Source: Alnus glutinosa
Taxonomy: Eukaryota > Streptophyta > Magnoliopsida > Fagales > Betulaceae
Direction of reading: 5' to 3'
DNA: 64,000 bases
Assembly: GCF_958979055.1 (NCBI RefSeq)
Contig: NC_084897.1
Span: 21,997,628-22,061,627, forward strand
Translations under genes and position numbers: made by a program
The notes under the pieces: generated by a model
Told to the model about the DNA's origin: nothing
What the model saw: the letters and a program-made list of their open reading frames with translations, nothing else
Databases searched by the model: none
Shown: piece after piece, positions 1 through 10,787 of the stretch
Layout: the number at the start of each line of letters is the position of its first letter
Position numbering within the stretch: position 1 is the first letter of the stretch

Positions 1-64
1 TTGTGTGCTAAATCACTCCTAATCCAACCCGTAATGATTGGCTTTAACTGATAACCACTAGTTT

Positions 65-101
<37 letters not shown>

Positions 102-375
102 GAAAAAGAAAAATTAAACTCGAGGTCTCTAGCGAAAAAATTATTAGAGATCTCGTGTGCAAAAATAAACTACTTAAATTGCAAGATTGGAGATCGAAGA
201 ACTTCAGTTATTTTTTCACTGAAAACAATCTCAACCATTTATTTTAACACAAGGATCTCGAGTGATTTTTTCAAAGAAATGGCGAACATCAAGGCCGGCT
301 ATTCTCTTTGACTCTCATCCTCAAGTTACCGTGATGTCAATATTTACAAAGCTTAATCACATAGCCAAAAGGGCC
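1..375. repeat. Duplicated gene-flank segment, copy 1
   Basis: This stretch is closely matched by 15974-16318, base for base over most of its length apart from small indels and a longer T/A run at 61-101. In copy 2 the segment begins about 195 bases after the stop codon of the GUB_WAK-type gene, so copy 1 is probably the 3' flank of a paralogue just outside the left edge. Similarity ends near the T-run at 376-425, where the two copies diverge completely. No gene is visible in it. Confidence 0.85.
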
Positions 376-392
376 TTTTTTCTTCTTCTTCT

Positions 393-425
<33 letters not shown>

Positions 426-436
426 CTTCTCTTTTT

Positions 437-1003
437 GACCGTAAAAGCCTATTTAATTTTTGAAAAATCTCATTTTTTAGATTTAAACTCTTCATTCTTG
501 CAGGCACGTTTGTGAGAATCCGCTATCGCCAGACATTAGAATTTGTTGGTAGCCCGAATCTACCGCCAAGGTCCCCAAATTTTGGTATTCAATTGCTGGA
601 TTCCAACGCCGGCGACTGCCACCAGATTCTGGCAAAACAAGCCGGAATCCAACTGGTGCCGAAATCTAGCACTGGTTCAGCGACTTCTGGCACCGTCGCC
701 GGATGCCTATCAGGCTGTCACCTTCGCCGAAATCTGGCCTATAAGGCCGGAATCTGACCAATTTCTCCAAAATCTAGCCATTGCCGCCGGATTCTAGCCA
801 AACTAGTCAGAATCTGGTGAAAGTGGCCGAAATCTTGCTGGCTAATGATGGAATCTCATCATCAGTGATTTTTTGCTATTGGTGACTTTTTTGTACAAGC
901 CAAACACCGAAAAATATTTTTAAGGAAATCATTTTTTTGAAAAATGATTTCGTTGAAAATATTTTACGACGAAAAACATTTTACATCGAAACAAACGGAG
1001 CAT
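437..1003 (-). mobile_element. Truncated non-autonomous TIR transposon (family A/B/C)
   Basis: The right end reads as an inverted terminus (ACATTTTACATCGAAACAAA then CGGAGCAT) that matches the ends of related elements at 47127-47595 and 49454-50133. The interior is a run of short GC-richer modules resembling CCGGAATCTGGCC, repeated with variation. The expected left terminus is missing: the element starts abruptly after a T-run at the edge of the duplicated flank, at a point matching the interior of the 49454 copy. The short open frames inside are by-products of the modules. The superfamily is uncertain (MULE- or hAT-like). Confidence 0.6.
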
Positions 1004-1029
1004 AAGCTTGGTTTGTTTTTGCAAGTCCA

Positions 1030-1319
1030 AGCCCGTCCCTCTAGTTCTAGAGGTGCTCTTTTGCTTACTTGAAAAACTGATATAAAATTAACTTGTTTTT
1101 ATGTTTCTAATGATATTATCTATGTTTGGTGCTACTCGATCGGCTTCCCCTATTGCCCAATGGATGATCTCTTTTATTTATGGTCCTCCCTATTAGAAAA
1201 ATAGTTCTGATTTATGGTCTAAGTTGGCTAAATTTGGTGAAGACTATGATTTTTCCTGGCTCTGTATTGGGGATTTCAATGCTATTACTGCTCAATTTGA
1301 TAAGTTGGGAGGCCGTCCA
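1030..1319 (+). pseudogene. LINE 1, fragment 1: endonuclease domain start
   Basis: Translating with a few stops and shifts gives a plant L1-type endonuclease stretch, including WLCIGDFNAITAQFDKLGG, the conserved GDFN motif of apurinic-endonuclease-like LINE proteins. The frame breaks at 1319 and resumes at 2686 as PFSCSFSNIFSSF, so the two pieces were contiguous before an insertion. In-frame stops, for example near 1190, show it is dead. It lies on the plus strand with all the other pieces of this LINE. Confidence 0.8.
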
Positions 1320-2685
1320 ATATTGTATATTTGGACCCCTTAATTTGTATTTGTTAAACCTTTAACTTTGTTATTTTCTAATGTTTTTTGTTAATTTTGA
1401 TATTTTAGTGTTTTGTAGGTCATTGAGAGAAAATTGCGGTATTTATGTGGAATTACAAAGAAACGAGAAAAGAAGTCTTCAGAGCCATTCAAGCACGGGT
1501 GTTAGGGCTGACATGGCAGCAGTTTTGTTGAAACTAAGTGAGCTCGAGCGCACTCGTTAGTTAGCAGGCGTGGCGACCAGCACCCAAGGCAACCAGAGTG
1601 TATGGTGCGCGAGTCATCGCAAAAGCGCAACTTGGTGTGCACTCAAGCACAATAGCGCAGATGTGGCAGAACTGGGCAGACGTGACTTTCTTCCCCAAAA
1701 TGGCATTTTTTTCAATTGGGAACGAAAAAGACATATTTTTCTTTGCTCTTTGTAGATGCATCTAACACAAACCCTAGCTTTATATTCTTTCTTTTCTCTA
1801 GTAAAGGGGGGAGACCTTAGAGAGAGGTAGAGGTGCCATTTTAGAATTGTTCTCAAACCTTAATATTTTATTATAAGATCCACCCCTTGGAGAAGAACAA
1901 ATTTTAGCAATAGGTTAGGACGAATTTTCTAGGTAGTTTGCCATTTCTCCTCTCCTTTGTAAGTCTCTTTAACATTTATGCTTTCAATACAAGCTTTTGT
2001 ATTTTTTAGAGGCTAAAATCATCAACTAAGTTTAAGGATGAAGCATCACTTATGATTAGCAACATTGTTTTCATGTGATGTAATATTTTTCAATTTAATG
2101 ATTTGATTTTCTAATTGTTTTACTTCAACTCAATGTTATGGAAGATTCTTTGATATCTTTTGTGATTCAAGGATACATTTGATGATTTAAGATAATTTCA
2201 TAAAATTGATTATGCTTGGTTTTCTTTATTTAAAAAAAATTGGATATCCCTTGTGATTTATTCTACGGATACACTTGATGATTTGATTTTTAATTGGATA
2301 TCTTGTTGTGATTTGTGTAAAGAATGGATACATGAGATTGTTTTGATTAATTATTTGAAGCAAAAGTAAAACATACTTAAGATTTTATTATGAGAACTTT
2401 GAGAAATATTATTGATCATGAGAATATGTTGCTATGAATTTGTGAGTGTGGATTCCAAAACCTTAGTGCTCTTTATTATTTATTCTTTGTCAACTTTAAT
2501 TTAGTTTATTGTTTTTCATGTTTAAACCCTAAAATTTGGAACTAGGTTAAAATAGAATTAGTTGAAAATAGAAATAAATTTTCGCAACACAATTCTCTGT
2601 AGATTTGACATCGCACTTGCACATACACTATATTGCAAACGATTCGTGCGCTTGTGAGTACTTTAAAACTCACAACAAGTTTTTG
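1320..2685. mobile_element. LTR-like insertion (probable solo LTR) inside LINE 1
   Basis: About 1.36 kb with no coding capacity interrupts the LINE endonuclease. The flanks are gtcca (1315-1319) and tgcca (2684-2688), a plausible 5-base target duplication with one mismatch. Removing the insert restores a continuous LINE frame (GGRP then FSCSFS). The left side starts with a Tat/Ogre-like phrase (TTGGACCCCTTAATTTG). The right side ends in ACTCACAACAAGTTTTTG, which resembles sequence next to primer-binding sites of plant Ty3 elements. The exact termini and family are inferred. Confidence 0.55.
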
Positions 2686-3727
2686 CCATTTAGTTGCTCT
2701 TTTAGCAATATTTTTAGCTCATTTTTGAATAAATTTGGTATGATTGATTTGAGATTTTCTAGAAACCCCTACACTTGGTCTAATCATAGTTTGATCAAAG
2801 AAAGGCTTGATCAGGTTATTGCCTCAAACTAATGGATCCACATTTTCCCTTCCTTTTCCATCACCCATTTACCAGCTCACACTTCTGATCATAATCCTTT
2901 ACTTTTAGATATTGCTCTCATCTCTCCCTTTCTTCCACGCCCATTTCGCTTTGAGGAATTTTGATTTAGAGATCCTCCTTGTGGTATAGTTATCAATGAA
3001 GCTTGGTCTATAGATGTCAGTGGTTCCCCAGCCTAATATTGACCAGATTCAACAAGCTCCATCTTCAGATACCAATTTAACTTTTGAGCTTCACCTTAAA
3101 TTACTTTTGAATGAATATCTTATCCAAGAAGAATCTCTTTAGAAAAATAAGTCTAGAGAAACTTTGCTCACTTGTAGAGATTTCAACACTAGATTCTTTC
3201 ACACTAGTACCCTTATTCGCTGCAGGAGAAATACTATTGATCTTTTGAAATCCTCCTCTTATGGATGGATGACTGATAGGACTGCTATTGGAGGATGTTT
3301 TGTTTCCCATTTCCAGGATCTGTTTATCTTATCTAATTCTACCCCAAGTGAAGAGCTTCTTAATATTTTTCAATATTGCTCAATTTTAGCTGAAGATAAT
3401 ATTATGTTATGTGATATTCCTATTAAACCTGAAATTTACAATGCTCTTGCCAGCTTGGGTATTTCTAAGGCTCCTGAACCTTATGGTTTTACTACATTGT
3501 TCTATATGAAATATTGGAATTGTATCAAAATGACAGTTCTCAAAGCTGTATGAAATTTTTTCAGCAATAATCACTTTCTCAAAGAGCAAAACCATACTTT
3601 ATTGCTCTGATCCCCAACAAGCTTAAAGCCTCTTCAGTTCATCACTATCGCCCTATCAATCTCTGCAATATTATATACAAGATCATATCCAAGTTACTTC
3701 TCAACAAGTTTATTTCTCCATTTCAAA
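2686..3727 (+). pseudogene. LINE 1, fragment 2: endonuclease end to RT start
   Basis: The frame carries the end of the endonuclease (NPYTWSN, a degraded LDR, and HTSDHNPLLLD, the SDH motif) and the linker (RDFNTRFFHTSTLIRCRRN). It then enters the start of reverse transcriptase (LASLGISKAPEPYGF, ancestrally KAPGPDGF, then a run resembling IALIPNKLKAS). There are several stops and frameshifts. It is interrupted at 3727 after a segment reading ISPFQ by a C-run and a MITE-like insert. It continues at 4031. Confidence 0.8.
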
Positions 3728-4030
3728 ATACCCCCCCCCCCCCTTTTTTAGGAAAAAAAATTGCTATGATTTAGGTGTTGGTTAGAATTTAACGGAATTT
3801 GCAAAAATACCCATATCTGAATCTTTGAAATTTTTTATAATTTTTTTTTTTTTAAAAAAAAAACACAATGGTATTTTGAAAATTTTAATAAGATTTAATG
3901 GAAAATTCTAACAGAAGACTGAGATTAAATTTTTTTTTGAAAAATGGATACTCTAAATTGAGACGTTTTAAAGTTTAGGTACCTTCTTTCAAAATGGGTG
4001 AAAGTTCAGGGTTATAAGTGAAGTTCTCCC
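3728..4030. mobile_element. Foldback MITE-like insert, partial copy
   Basis: Starting in a C14 run, this non-coding AT-rich block shares long phrases with 24009-24452 and 36520-36925, for example ATTGCTATGATTTAGGTGTT and GGTTAGAATTTAACGGAATT. The 24009 copy has long inverted terminal repeats; this copy keeps the centre and right arm. Where it sits, a few LINE residues between ISPFQ and NIQDNFIL are missing, so insertion came with a small deletion. Confidence 0.6.
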
Positions 4031-4349
4031 AAATATACAGGACAACTTTATCTTGGCTCATGAAATGCTCCAGTCTCTCAAATCCAAGCGAGGTAGAAGT
4101 GGTCTAATGGCTGTCAACATTGATATGGAAAAAGCATTTGACAAAATGAAATGAAATTTTTTTATAGCTATTCTTCATAAACTTGGATTTCATCCGATAT
4201 GCATCAATTGGATTCATTATATATTTCCACGTCCTGATTCTCGATTTTACTCAATGGTATCGCATTTGGCTTATTTTCACCTTCTCAAGGTCTTAGGCAA
4301 GGTGATCCGCTTTCACATTTTCTTTTCATTATTGGTTTTGAAGTTATTT
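4031..4349 (+). pseudogene. LINE 1, fragment 3: reverse transcriptase core
   Basis: The frames read NIQDNFILAHEMLQSLKSKR, then GLMAVNIDMEKAFDKM (the block corresponding to motif A), a GFHPICINWI segment, and in another frame [20 protein letters not shown] (motif B). Frameshifts separate the pieces. The copy is split at 4349/4577 by a 5S-bearing LTR; the tattt target sequence occurs on both sides. Confidence 0.8.
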
Positions 4350-4576
4350 TGTAATGACCCACCCCAAACGACACAATATTATTCGCTTTTGGCTCCCTCA
4401 AACTATACTTCCCAAGAAGTCACTCATCCTGATACTACTCTAGCAGAAGCGCACTTAATTGCGTAATTCTGATAAGTTCAATGCCATCACGACTTTAAAA
4501 CACGTTGTGTCAAGATTTGTGTGAATACATACAAGCATATCTATATTCACATACCTAAGCAATATGGAACGTCACA
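4350..4576 (-). mobile_element. Cassandra-type TRIM solo LTR carrying a 5S rRNA-like domain
   Basis: The element is 227 bases. On the minus strand it begins TGTGACG and ends ATTACA. It is flanked by perfect 5-base direct repeats tattt at 4345-4349 and 4577-4581. On the minus strand, 4410-4500 reads like plant 5S rRNA: ATCAGAATTACGCAATTAAG, then GAGTAGTATCAGGATGAGTG and ACTTCTTGGGAAGT, matching the internal-control-region half of 5S genes. This combination is the hallmark of Cassandra TRIM elements. No internal region or second LTR is present, so it is a solo LTR. It is inserted in reverse transcriptase of LINE 1, antisense to it. Confidence 0.88.
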
Positions 4577-6184
4577 TATTTCCCGCCTGCTTCATAGTAG
4601 TCTTTGTGGTTTCAAAATAGCTCGATCTTGTTCTCCATTAAACCATCTTTTTTTTTCTGGTAATTTAGTTATTTTTACCCATGCCACATCTGGAGAAGCT
4701 ATTATTATTAATGATTGTTTAGATAAATATATCTCTTGGTCTGGACAAACAGTCAATATCAATAAATCTTCCATTCTGTTTAGCAAAAACACAGCTCCAT
4801 CCACTATCACTGCTATCCAGAATATAATTCCATATTCCAATACCCTTGCCACAGCAAAGCATCTTGGTCTTCCTATTTTGTTTGGTAAATCCAAAACAAT
4901 TACTTTCTCTAATATTTTAGAAAAGATTCTAGGCAAAATTGAAGGTTGGAGATCCAAAACATTGTCTCAGACAGGTAAATCGATTTTGATCAAGGTTGTG
5001 GTCTCTGCTATTCCATCCTATGCTATGAGTTCTTTTATGCTCCCAGACAGTGTCTGTAATCAACTGGACAAGGCTTTCAAAAATTTCTGTTGGAGCTTTC
5101 CAAAAGATAAAGTTCACAATTTATCTCTTAAGTCATGGAAATCTATGTGCTCTCTTAAAGATCAGGGAGGTCTTGGTTTTAGGCTTATGAAGAATGATAA
5201 TCTTTCTCTTATTTCCAAACTTGGATGGAAGCTTCTCTCAAACCATGACAGCTTATGAGTTTCTCTATTCCAAACCAAGTATATCAAGTATGATAATATT
5301 TTATCTTTTTCTCTTAAATCTGGTTTTTGGATTTGGAATGGTATTAAGGCTTGTTTTATTCCTCACATTCACTCGACTCTTCCCATTTGGTCTTCACCTT
5401 GGATTCCCACTATACCAAATTTTCTTCCTAACCCTAGGCTTTCATCTATTCCATCCAATAATTCATTAGTTATTGCCGATCTTATTCACTCTTCTACAAA
5501 TTCTTGGAAGCAGATCCTTCTGCATTTCCTATTTGATCCTGCAAATGTCTCTGAGATTCTTAAAATCATTACTAGCCCTAACCCTTCTAAATTTCTTCTC
5601 TGGACCCCTTCCACTTCTAGTTCTTTCTCTACCAAATCAACTCATCATCTCATTAGTTCTTTTTCTTCTTCTCACCCCTCTCCCCTTTCTAATTTTTCTT
5701 GGAAAGCTCAATCTCAATCATCATTTAAAACTTTTCCTTTGAAAAATGGTTTGGAACATCATTCCTACTAAATCCAAGATAACTCAATCTATCCCATCTT
5801 CCTCCTCTGATACTAGTTGCTCTCTTTGCTCCTTTTCCACAAATTCTCTTTTAGATCTTTTATTTACTTGTCCTATTGCTCAAGTGGTTTGGTGCCAATC
5901 CTTTTGACCTTTGGATACTATTTCTTTAAATGTAACTAACATGACATATTGGCTTCTTATTATCCTCAATCCACATCGTTTGCTTGGTATCTCTCAGGCT
6001 GAGGCTCACATGTTCCAAATTTTTGCTGCTGTTATTGGTGATTATCTTTGGTTTATTAGGAATAAAGCTCATCATGAAGATCTTATTCTGAATGCACTTG
6101 TTATATCATCTACAATCAACAAGACTGTATTGGAACATCAATCGTGAAATAGTCCTCTAATATAGTATTGTTGAGTATAATCAA
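4577..6184 (+). pseudogene. LINE 1, fragment 4: RT end, zf-RVT and C-terminal region
   Basis: The longest frame (roughly 4521-5258) reads through the RT thumb and linker: FSGNLVIFTHATSGEA, KHLGLPILFGKSK, IEGWRSKTLSQTGKSILIK, IPSYAMSSFML, and LKDQGGLGFRLMKNDN before a stop at 5256. These are typical of plant L1 ORF2 downstream of RT. Downstream frames are shifted but still recognisable (SGFWIWNGI, then a zf-RVT-like cysteine cluster CSLCSF near 5820). The region ends where a CACTA element begins at 6187. The copy is old, with many stops. Confidence 0.78.
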
Positions 6185-6186
6185 TT

Positions 6187-6417
6187 CACTACAAAGAAAT
6201 CACTAATTATGGACGGTTTTTTTAGAATTATAGTTTTACAGACGGTTTTAACCAAACCATCTGGAAAATTGTTTTTCCGGACAGTTTCATTTAAACCGTC
6301 TGGTTTTATAATTTTCAAACGGTTTTTTTAGAACCGTCTCTAAATTTAGTAAGTTTAAAACCATCAGTAAGTTTAAAACCATCTGGAAATTCGGTGTGCA
6401 TGGGTTGAAGTTTAAAA

Positions 6418-6513
<96 letters not shown>

Positions 6514-7330
6514 CTTCTTCTTCTCTCTTCGACCGGCAACTGAAGATGGGATCTCACGACTGGAGAGAGTGCGTTTTTTGTCGGATCCAGCCGAATCTGT
6601 CAAACCTATGCTGGTGTGCGTGGGTTTTCGGTCGGATCCAACCGGATCTGGCCGAAACCCACGCTCGACCGGATCTCTGGCAGGAATACAAAAAGAGATC
6701 CGGCCGGATTCTTTTTTTTTTTTTGGGTAAGTAAAATTCTTAGGTTTGATTTACATTTTGTGTTTGTTTTTGGTTTAGATTGTGATGATTCACGGCTGAA
6801 AGAAGGGGTTGTGAAAATTTTTGGGTTTGGTTTGTGAAGGATTTGTGAAAAATTTTGGGTTTAATGTGTAGGTTCATGATGTGTAGGCCGGATACTTGAT
6901 GGTTTTAAGAAAAATAACAAGAAGACAGGAGCTCCGTTGTGGGTTTGTGAAGGATTTGTGCAGAAGGCTCAATGTGGGTTTGCAGAAGGCTCGGTCCTCT
7001 CTGTCGTTGACCCCGTAGCATCGTTGACGAAAATGAATCGAGACAAAACAAAAAAAAAAAGCCAAAAAAAAAAAAAAAAAAAAAAAAAAGAAGAAGAAGA
7101 AGAAGAAAGAAAGAAAGAAAGAAATTATTAATTCTAGACGGTTTGGTCTCAAACTGTCTAGAACTAATTCTAGACAATTTTTCCAAACCATCCATAACCC
7201 GAATTTTCGATCCATTTTTCTGGACGGTTTTAAACCGTCCAAAATAAACCGTTTGGACTTTGTTCCAAATTGTTTTTTGCCATTTCTGGACGGTTTGAAA
7301 CCGTCCAGAAATCTTGAATTTTTTGTAGTG
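6187..7330. mobile_element. Non-autonomous CACTA transposon with ATT target duplication
   Basis: The left end is CACTACAAAGAAATC and the right end is AATTTTTTGTAGTG, so the termini are inverted CACTACAA. The bases ATT precede the left end (6184-6186) and follow the right end (7331-7333), the 3-base target duplication expected for CACTA elements. Subterminal repeats of GACGGTTT and its complement fill 6210-6380 and 7135-7310. The interior holds a CT microsatellite, a short gene-like stretch (6530-6850, no credible protein) and an A-run. No transposase is present. A second copy of the right end lies at 7331-7384. Confidence 0.85.
6421..6510. repeat. (CT)n microsatellite
   Basis: About 45 uninterrupted CT units lie inside the CACTA element. 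They create spurious Arg-Glu and Ser-Leu repeat frames on both strands, which are not genes. Confidence 0.97.
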
Positions 7331-7384
7331 ATTGTGAGAGCTATTGGAAAATAACCGTTCATAAATCTTGAATTTTTTGTAGTG
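7331..7384. repeat. Duplicated CACTA right terminus
   Basis: The last bases of the CACTA element and its flank (AATCTTGAATTTTTTGTAG, then TGATTGTGAGA) recur in tandem, giving a second right terminus that ends at 7384 and is again followed by ATT. The unit is about 54 bases with a couple of differences between copies (GAGAGC against GAGATC). Confidence 0.85.
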
Positions 7385-7387
7385 ATT

Positions 7388-7830
7388 GTGAGATCTATTG
7401 GAAAATAAATATTCCGTGAGAAGACTTCATTAGTTTCCATCCAATAGTTGTTTGAGTGGCATAACTTCTTGCTTTAGTATTGACTTGTAATCGTTGTGTG
7501 CATTTGTTGGACTTGTTTAAGTTAATAGAAACCTCACAGATCGACATGAGATTCTTTCTAATTATTTGATTATTAGTTTTGGTTTAATGTTATTTGGTTG
7601 GTGTGGATTAGTTGCTATCTGTTGATAGCAAATTTTTGTATTTGAGGTTTATTTTTTTCCTTTTGCTATTACATTGAGTTCTGGGCTATTGAATTAAATT
7701 AGTGTATATTGTAAACGAGCTGTAGTTCTATCATTCAATGACAATTATAACAGTTTTTTGAATTTATTGTATTCCTACATATATATTAGAACTGGCAGTG
7801 GTTTATTATATTAATGTAGGTGTTTCTGAA
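7388..7830 (+). other. AT-rich stretch, probable 3' tail of LINE 1
   Basis: No credible reading frame occurs here. The position directly after the CACTA element, in the same orientation as the LINE pieces, suggests the remaining 3' region of LINE 1 (around the phrase CTTGTAATCGTTGTGTG). No poly(A) tail is visible, so this assignment is weak. Confidence 0.4.
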
Positions 7831-7841
7831 GAAATTGTTGA

Positions 7842-9329
7842 GTGCGACGGTTAAAAAAATTATTATATTCCTACATAGCACGTCTTTTTTCTTCTTTTTT
7901 TCATTCTATTACTTGGAGGGTGGGTGATGGCAAATCTATAAATATTTGGGGTGACAATTGGCTGCCTAATTTTGGAGTTTTAAACTTCCAATCTGAGTTG
8001 ATTCTTCCTAGGGACGCCAAAGTCTCAGACCTTATAGATGTTTCCATCAGGGGTTGGAATGATGGCCTGATTGATATTTGTTTTCCTGCTCATGTTGCTA
8101 AAATTATTAAAAACATTCATTTGTGCCCCTTATTGCCCCCGGATAAGATAATTTGGAATGGTTCTAAAAATGGGACTTTTTCGGTTAAAAGTGCCTATCA
8201 TTTGGCTTTAGATTTGTTGAAACAGAAGTATGAGGAATGCTCATTCAGTGTGGGTAGTAGTGATTTCTGGAAGAAAATTTGGACTATTAATGTTCCTAAT
8301 GTTTCAAAAAAATTTCTTTGGAGGGCTTATCAGAATGCTTTGCCTACTAAGCAGAATTTGTATAGGAAGGGTGTGGTTGAAAATGATATTTGCCCTTGCT
8401 GTCAACTAGAGGGGGAATCTGTTGTTCATGCTCTGTGGTGTTGTCCGGGTGCTCAAGATATATGGGGCTGTGGACCTATTTTCTGTCAGAAATCCCCCTC
8501 TTTTTTTTTCGGACATGGTTGATCTTGTTTCCTACTTATTATCTAAGTTAAATGCTGACATGCTGAGTCTTTCTGTGGTTATTTTACATAGGATTTGGCT
8601 TCGAAGAAACAAGCTAATTTTTTAAGGACAGTTTTCTCCTCCTCTGAAGGTATGTCTTGAAGCTTCTCATCTCTTCCAAGACTTCCAGAATTGTAATCTG
8701 AGGAAGTCGCTGTCGTTGGTTTCCAGAGTTGATAGTTCTAATTCTTGCAAATTCTGGAATCCTCCTGTGGCTGGTTTTGTGAAAATTAATTGGGATGCTT
8801 CTTTGAATATAAATTCTGCTTTGATTGATATGGGTTGTGTGATTAGAAATGTTGGTGGTTTTGTAGTTGCAGCTAAATGTGGCATTTCTAGGGCTGTTGC
8901 AGAACCGGTTTGTGCTGAAGCCATGGCTGCCTTTTTTGCTCTGGAGTTCTGTTGTGAGTTGGGTTATGTGAACGTTGTGAGTGAGGGTGACTCTTTGCAA
9001 ATTATCAAAGGTGTTTGTGATTCTGATTATTCCCTTGACAGAATTGGTCATTTTTTGGATGCCATTAGACAGAAAGTTGGTGAGTTTTCTGAATGTAAGT
9101 GGAGTCACTGTCCTAGAGATGCCAATGAAGTGGCCCACTGTCTTGCAGCTAGAAGGGCTTCTTCTCTTGGTCTTTGTAATGTCTGGACTGCTAATATGCC
9201 TTTGTTTATTTCCTCTATTTGTATTAGAGACTTTTTAGTCTCTAGACTGTAATAGTCATCTTTCTTAATGAGAAGAATTACTTCGTTCCAAAAAAAAAAA
9301 ATACTCATATTTTCTTAAAAAAATTAAAA

Positions 9330-9364
<35 letters not shown>
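7842..9364 (+). pseudogene. LINE 2, 5'-truncated: zf-RVT and RNase H domains plus A-tail
   Basis: 7842-8522 encodes the C-terminal part of a plant L1 ORF2: RVGDGKSINIWGDNWLP, then IWNGSKNGTFSVKSAYHLAL and a zf-RVT cysteine/histidine cluster (CPCCQLEGESVVHALWCC). A T8 run near 8500 shifts the frame. The next frame carries RIWLRRNKLIF, a single stop at 8623-8625, then an RNase H domain at about 8716-9252 (FVKINWDASL, CAEAMAAFFALEF, SEGDSLQIIKG, CPRDANEVAHCLA), with the expected acidic residues. It ends at the TAA at 9250-9252, then A-rich DNA and a poly(A) run (9333-9364). It is a younger copy than LINE 1: one frameshift and one stop. Confidence 0.88.
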
Positions 9365-9368
<4 letters not shown>

Positions 9369-9719
9369 TCTATAAACCCAGAAACCGAAGATTATAAAAA
9401 AACAATTTGCATTTTCATAATTTTTTTTTTTTAATTAGTAGCATGCATCATAAATCATCCTCTGCAAATATAAATAATTTGCATTTTAATTTTCCCAATC
9501 ATATTTTCTCACATGGACATATATATATATATATATATCTTAAAAAAACAACTTCCAAAATCGATAAAATTACAAAAAGTATTATTAAATAAATTCTGAA
9601 AAAATAAAATAAATAAAGCAACAAAAAATAAAATAACATAAAGAAACCTCTGGTCGTCGGTGGTCCTCGATGGTATTCGATGGCCGGTCTTCAACCTTCC
9701 CCGAAGCTGTGAGAGAGAG

Positions 9720-9721
<2 letters not shown>

Positions 9722-9769
<48 letters not shown>
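9722..9769. repeat. (GA)n microsatellite
   Basis: About 24 GA units, preceded by GC-richer DNA (GGTCGTCGGTGGTCCTCG). The layout mirrors the CT-rich interior of the CACTA element at 6187, seen on its other strand. Confidence 0.95.
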
Positions 9770-9770
<1 letters not shown>

Positions 9771-10424
9771 AAACAGAGATAAAGAGAGCTAGAGAGAGAA
9801 AGTGAGAGCACATACCTTCGAACGGCGATAATGGCTTTATGCGGAGGCCGGCGGTACATACCCTGGTGGCTTCAACTCCGATTTGGAGTACTCGTTTTTT
9901 ATTGGAGTCGTTTTGGTCATAAAACGGCTCCAATTATTTTTAGTTTTTACTCTACATGCATATTAAACGACTCATATTTTCGTTTAGGACCCTATATAGT
10001 ATATAATATATAAGGTTAGTTAGTCCGACTCGATAGCTTGTTCATATATATATATATATATAGAAAAATATATTACTAAAAAATGAGTTACATAAACTTA
10101 AGCATGTATATTATAATCCGTTGATAAATAGTTAGTTATATATATATACTTATATTATAGTTACTTAGTTATATAGAATATATTAGACTTAGCTAGATCA
10201 CATTATACGTATACCATTAGTTTATGAACTCGAATAGCATTCAAAACGAGCTCGAGCTTGAGCTCGCCCGAGTTTTAAACGATCGAGCCGAGCTTAAACA
10301 CACATTTCATAGATCGACTCTAGTTCGATATTGAAAAATTATACATATACTAATAATTAGTTTATGAACTCGAATATATACCATTAACTAGCTTAAACAC
10401 ACATTTCATAGATCGGACTAATGC

Positions 10425-10700
10425 ACTAGGATCAATCGGATGGTCGATCGATCATATTATTCTATCATGATCGATCAGAAGACTAGACTAGGATCGATCA
10501 AAAGTTCGATCGAACCTTTACTGTGTCAAGTATGATCGATCAAACTCTATCATTATTAATTAGACTAGTGCAATAGGTTCGATCGGATATTTGATTGATT
10601 GAAGTAATACACTTTGATCGATTAAATCTTCTATCGATCCTAGCTATGATCCTATCATGATCGATCGGACCAGTACTTAAGATCAAGTTTGATACTGACA
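10425..10700. repeat. GATCGATC-rich block
   Basis: Nine or so occurrences of GATCGATC, TCGATCGA or one-mismatch forms lie in 275 bases, otherwise AT-rich and non-coding. They have no fixed period. A CGAGCTCGAGCTCG block lies just upstream at 10247-10290. These look like subterminal or internal repeats of a transposon rather than a gene. Confidence 0.7.
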
Positions 10701-10787
10701 ACCATAAATACAACTTATGTAGTGCTATATATATATATATATGGATTCGGCTTGCATGCGGTAGTTTAAAACTACCGCATGCATAGT

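Noticed and set aside
4410..4500. Possible functional 5S rRNA gene
   Set aside because: It lies inside an LTR with target duplications, lacks the full 5' half and has several changes, so it is a 5S-derived retrotransposon domain.
6315..6603. Frames with Arg-Glu or Ser-Leu repeats
   Set aside because: Produced by the CT microsatellite inside the CACTA element; no protein motif outside the repeat.
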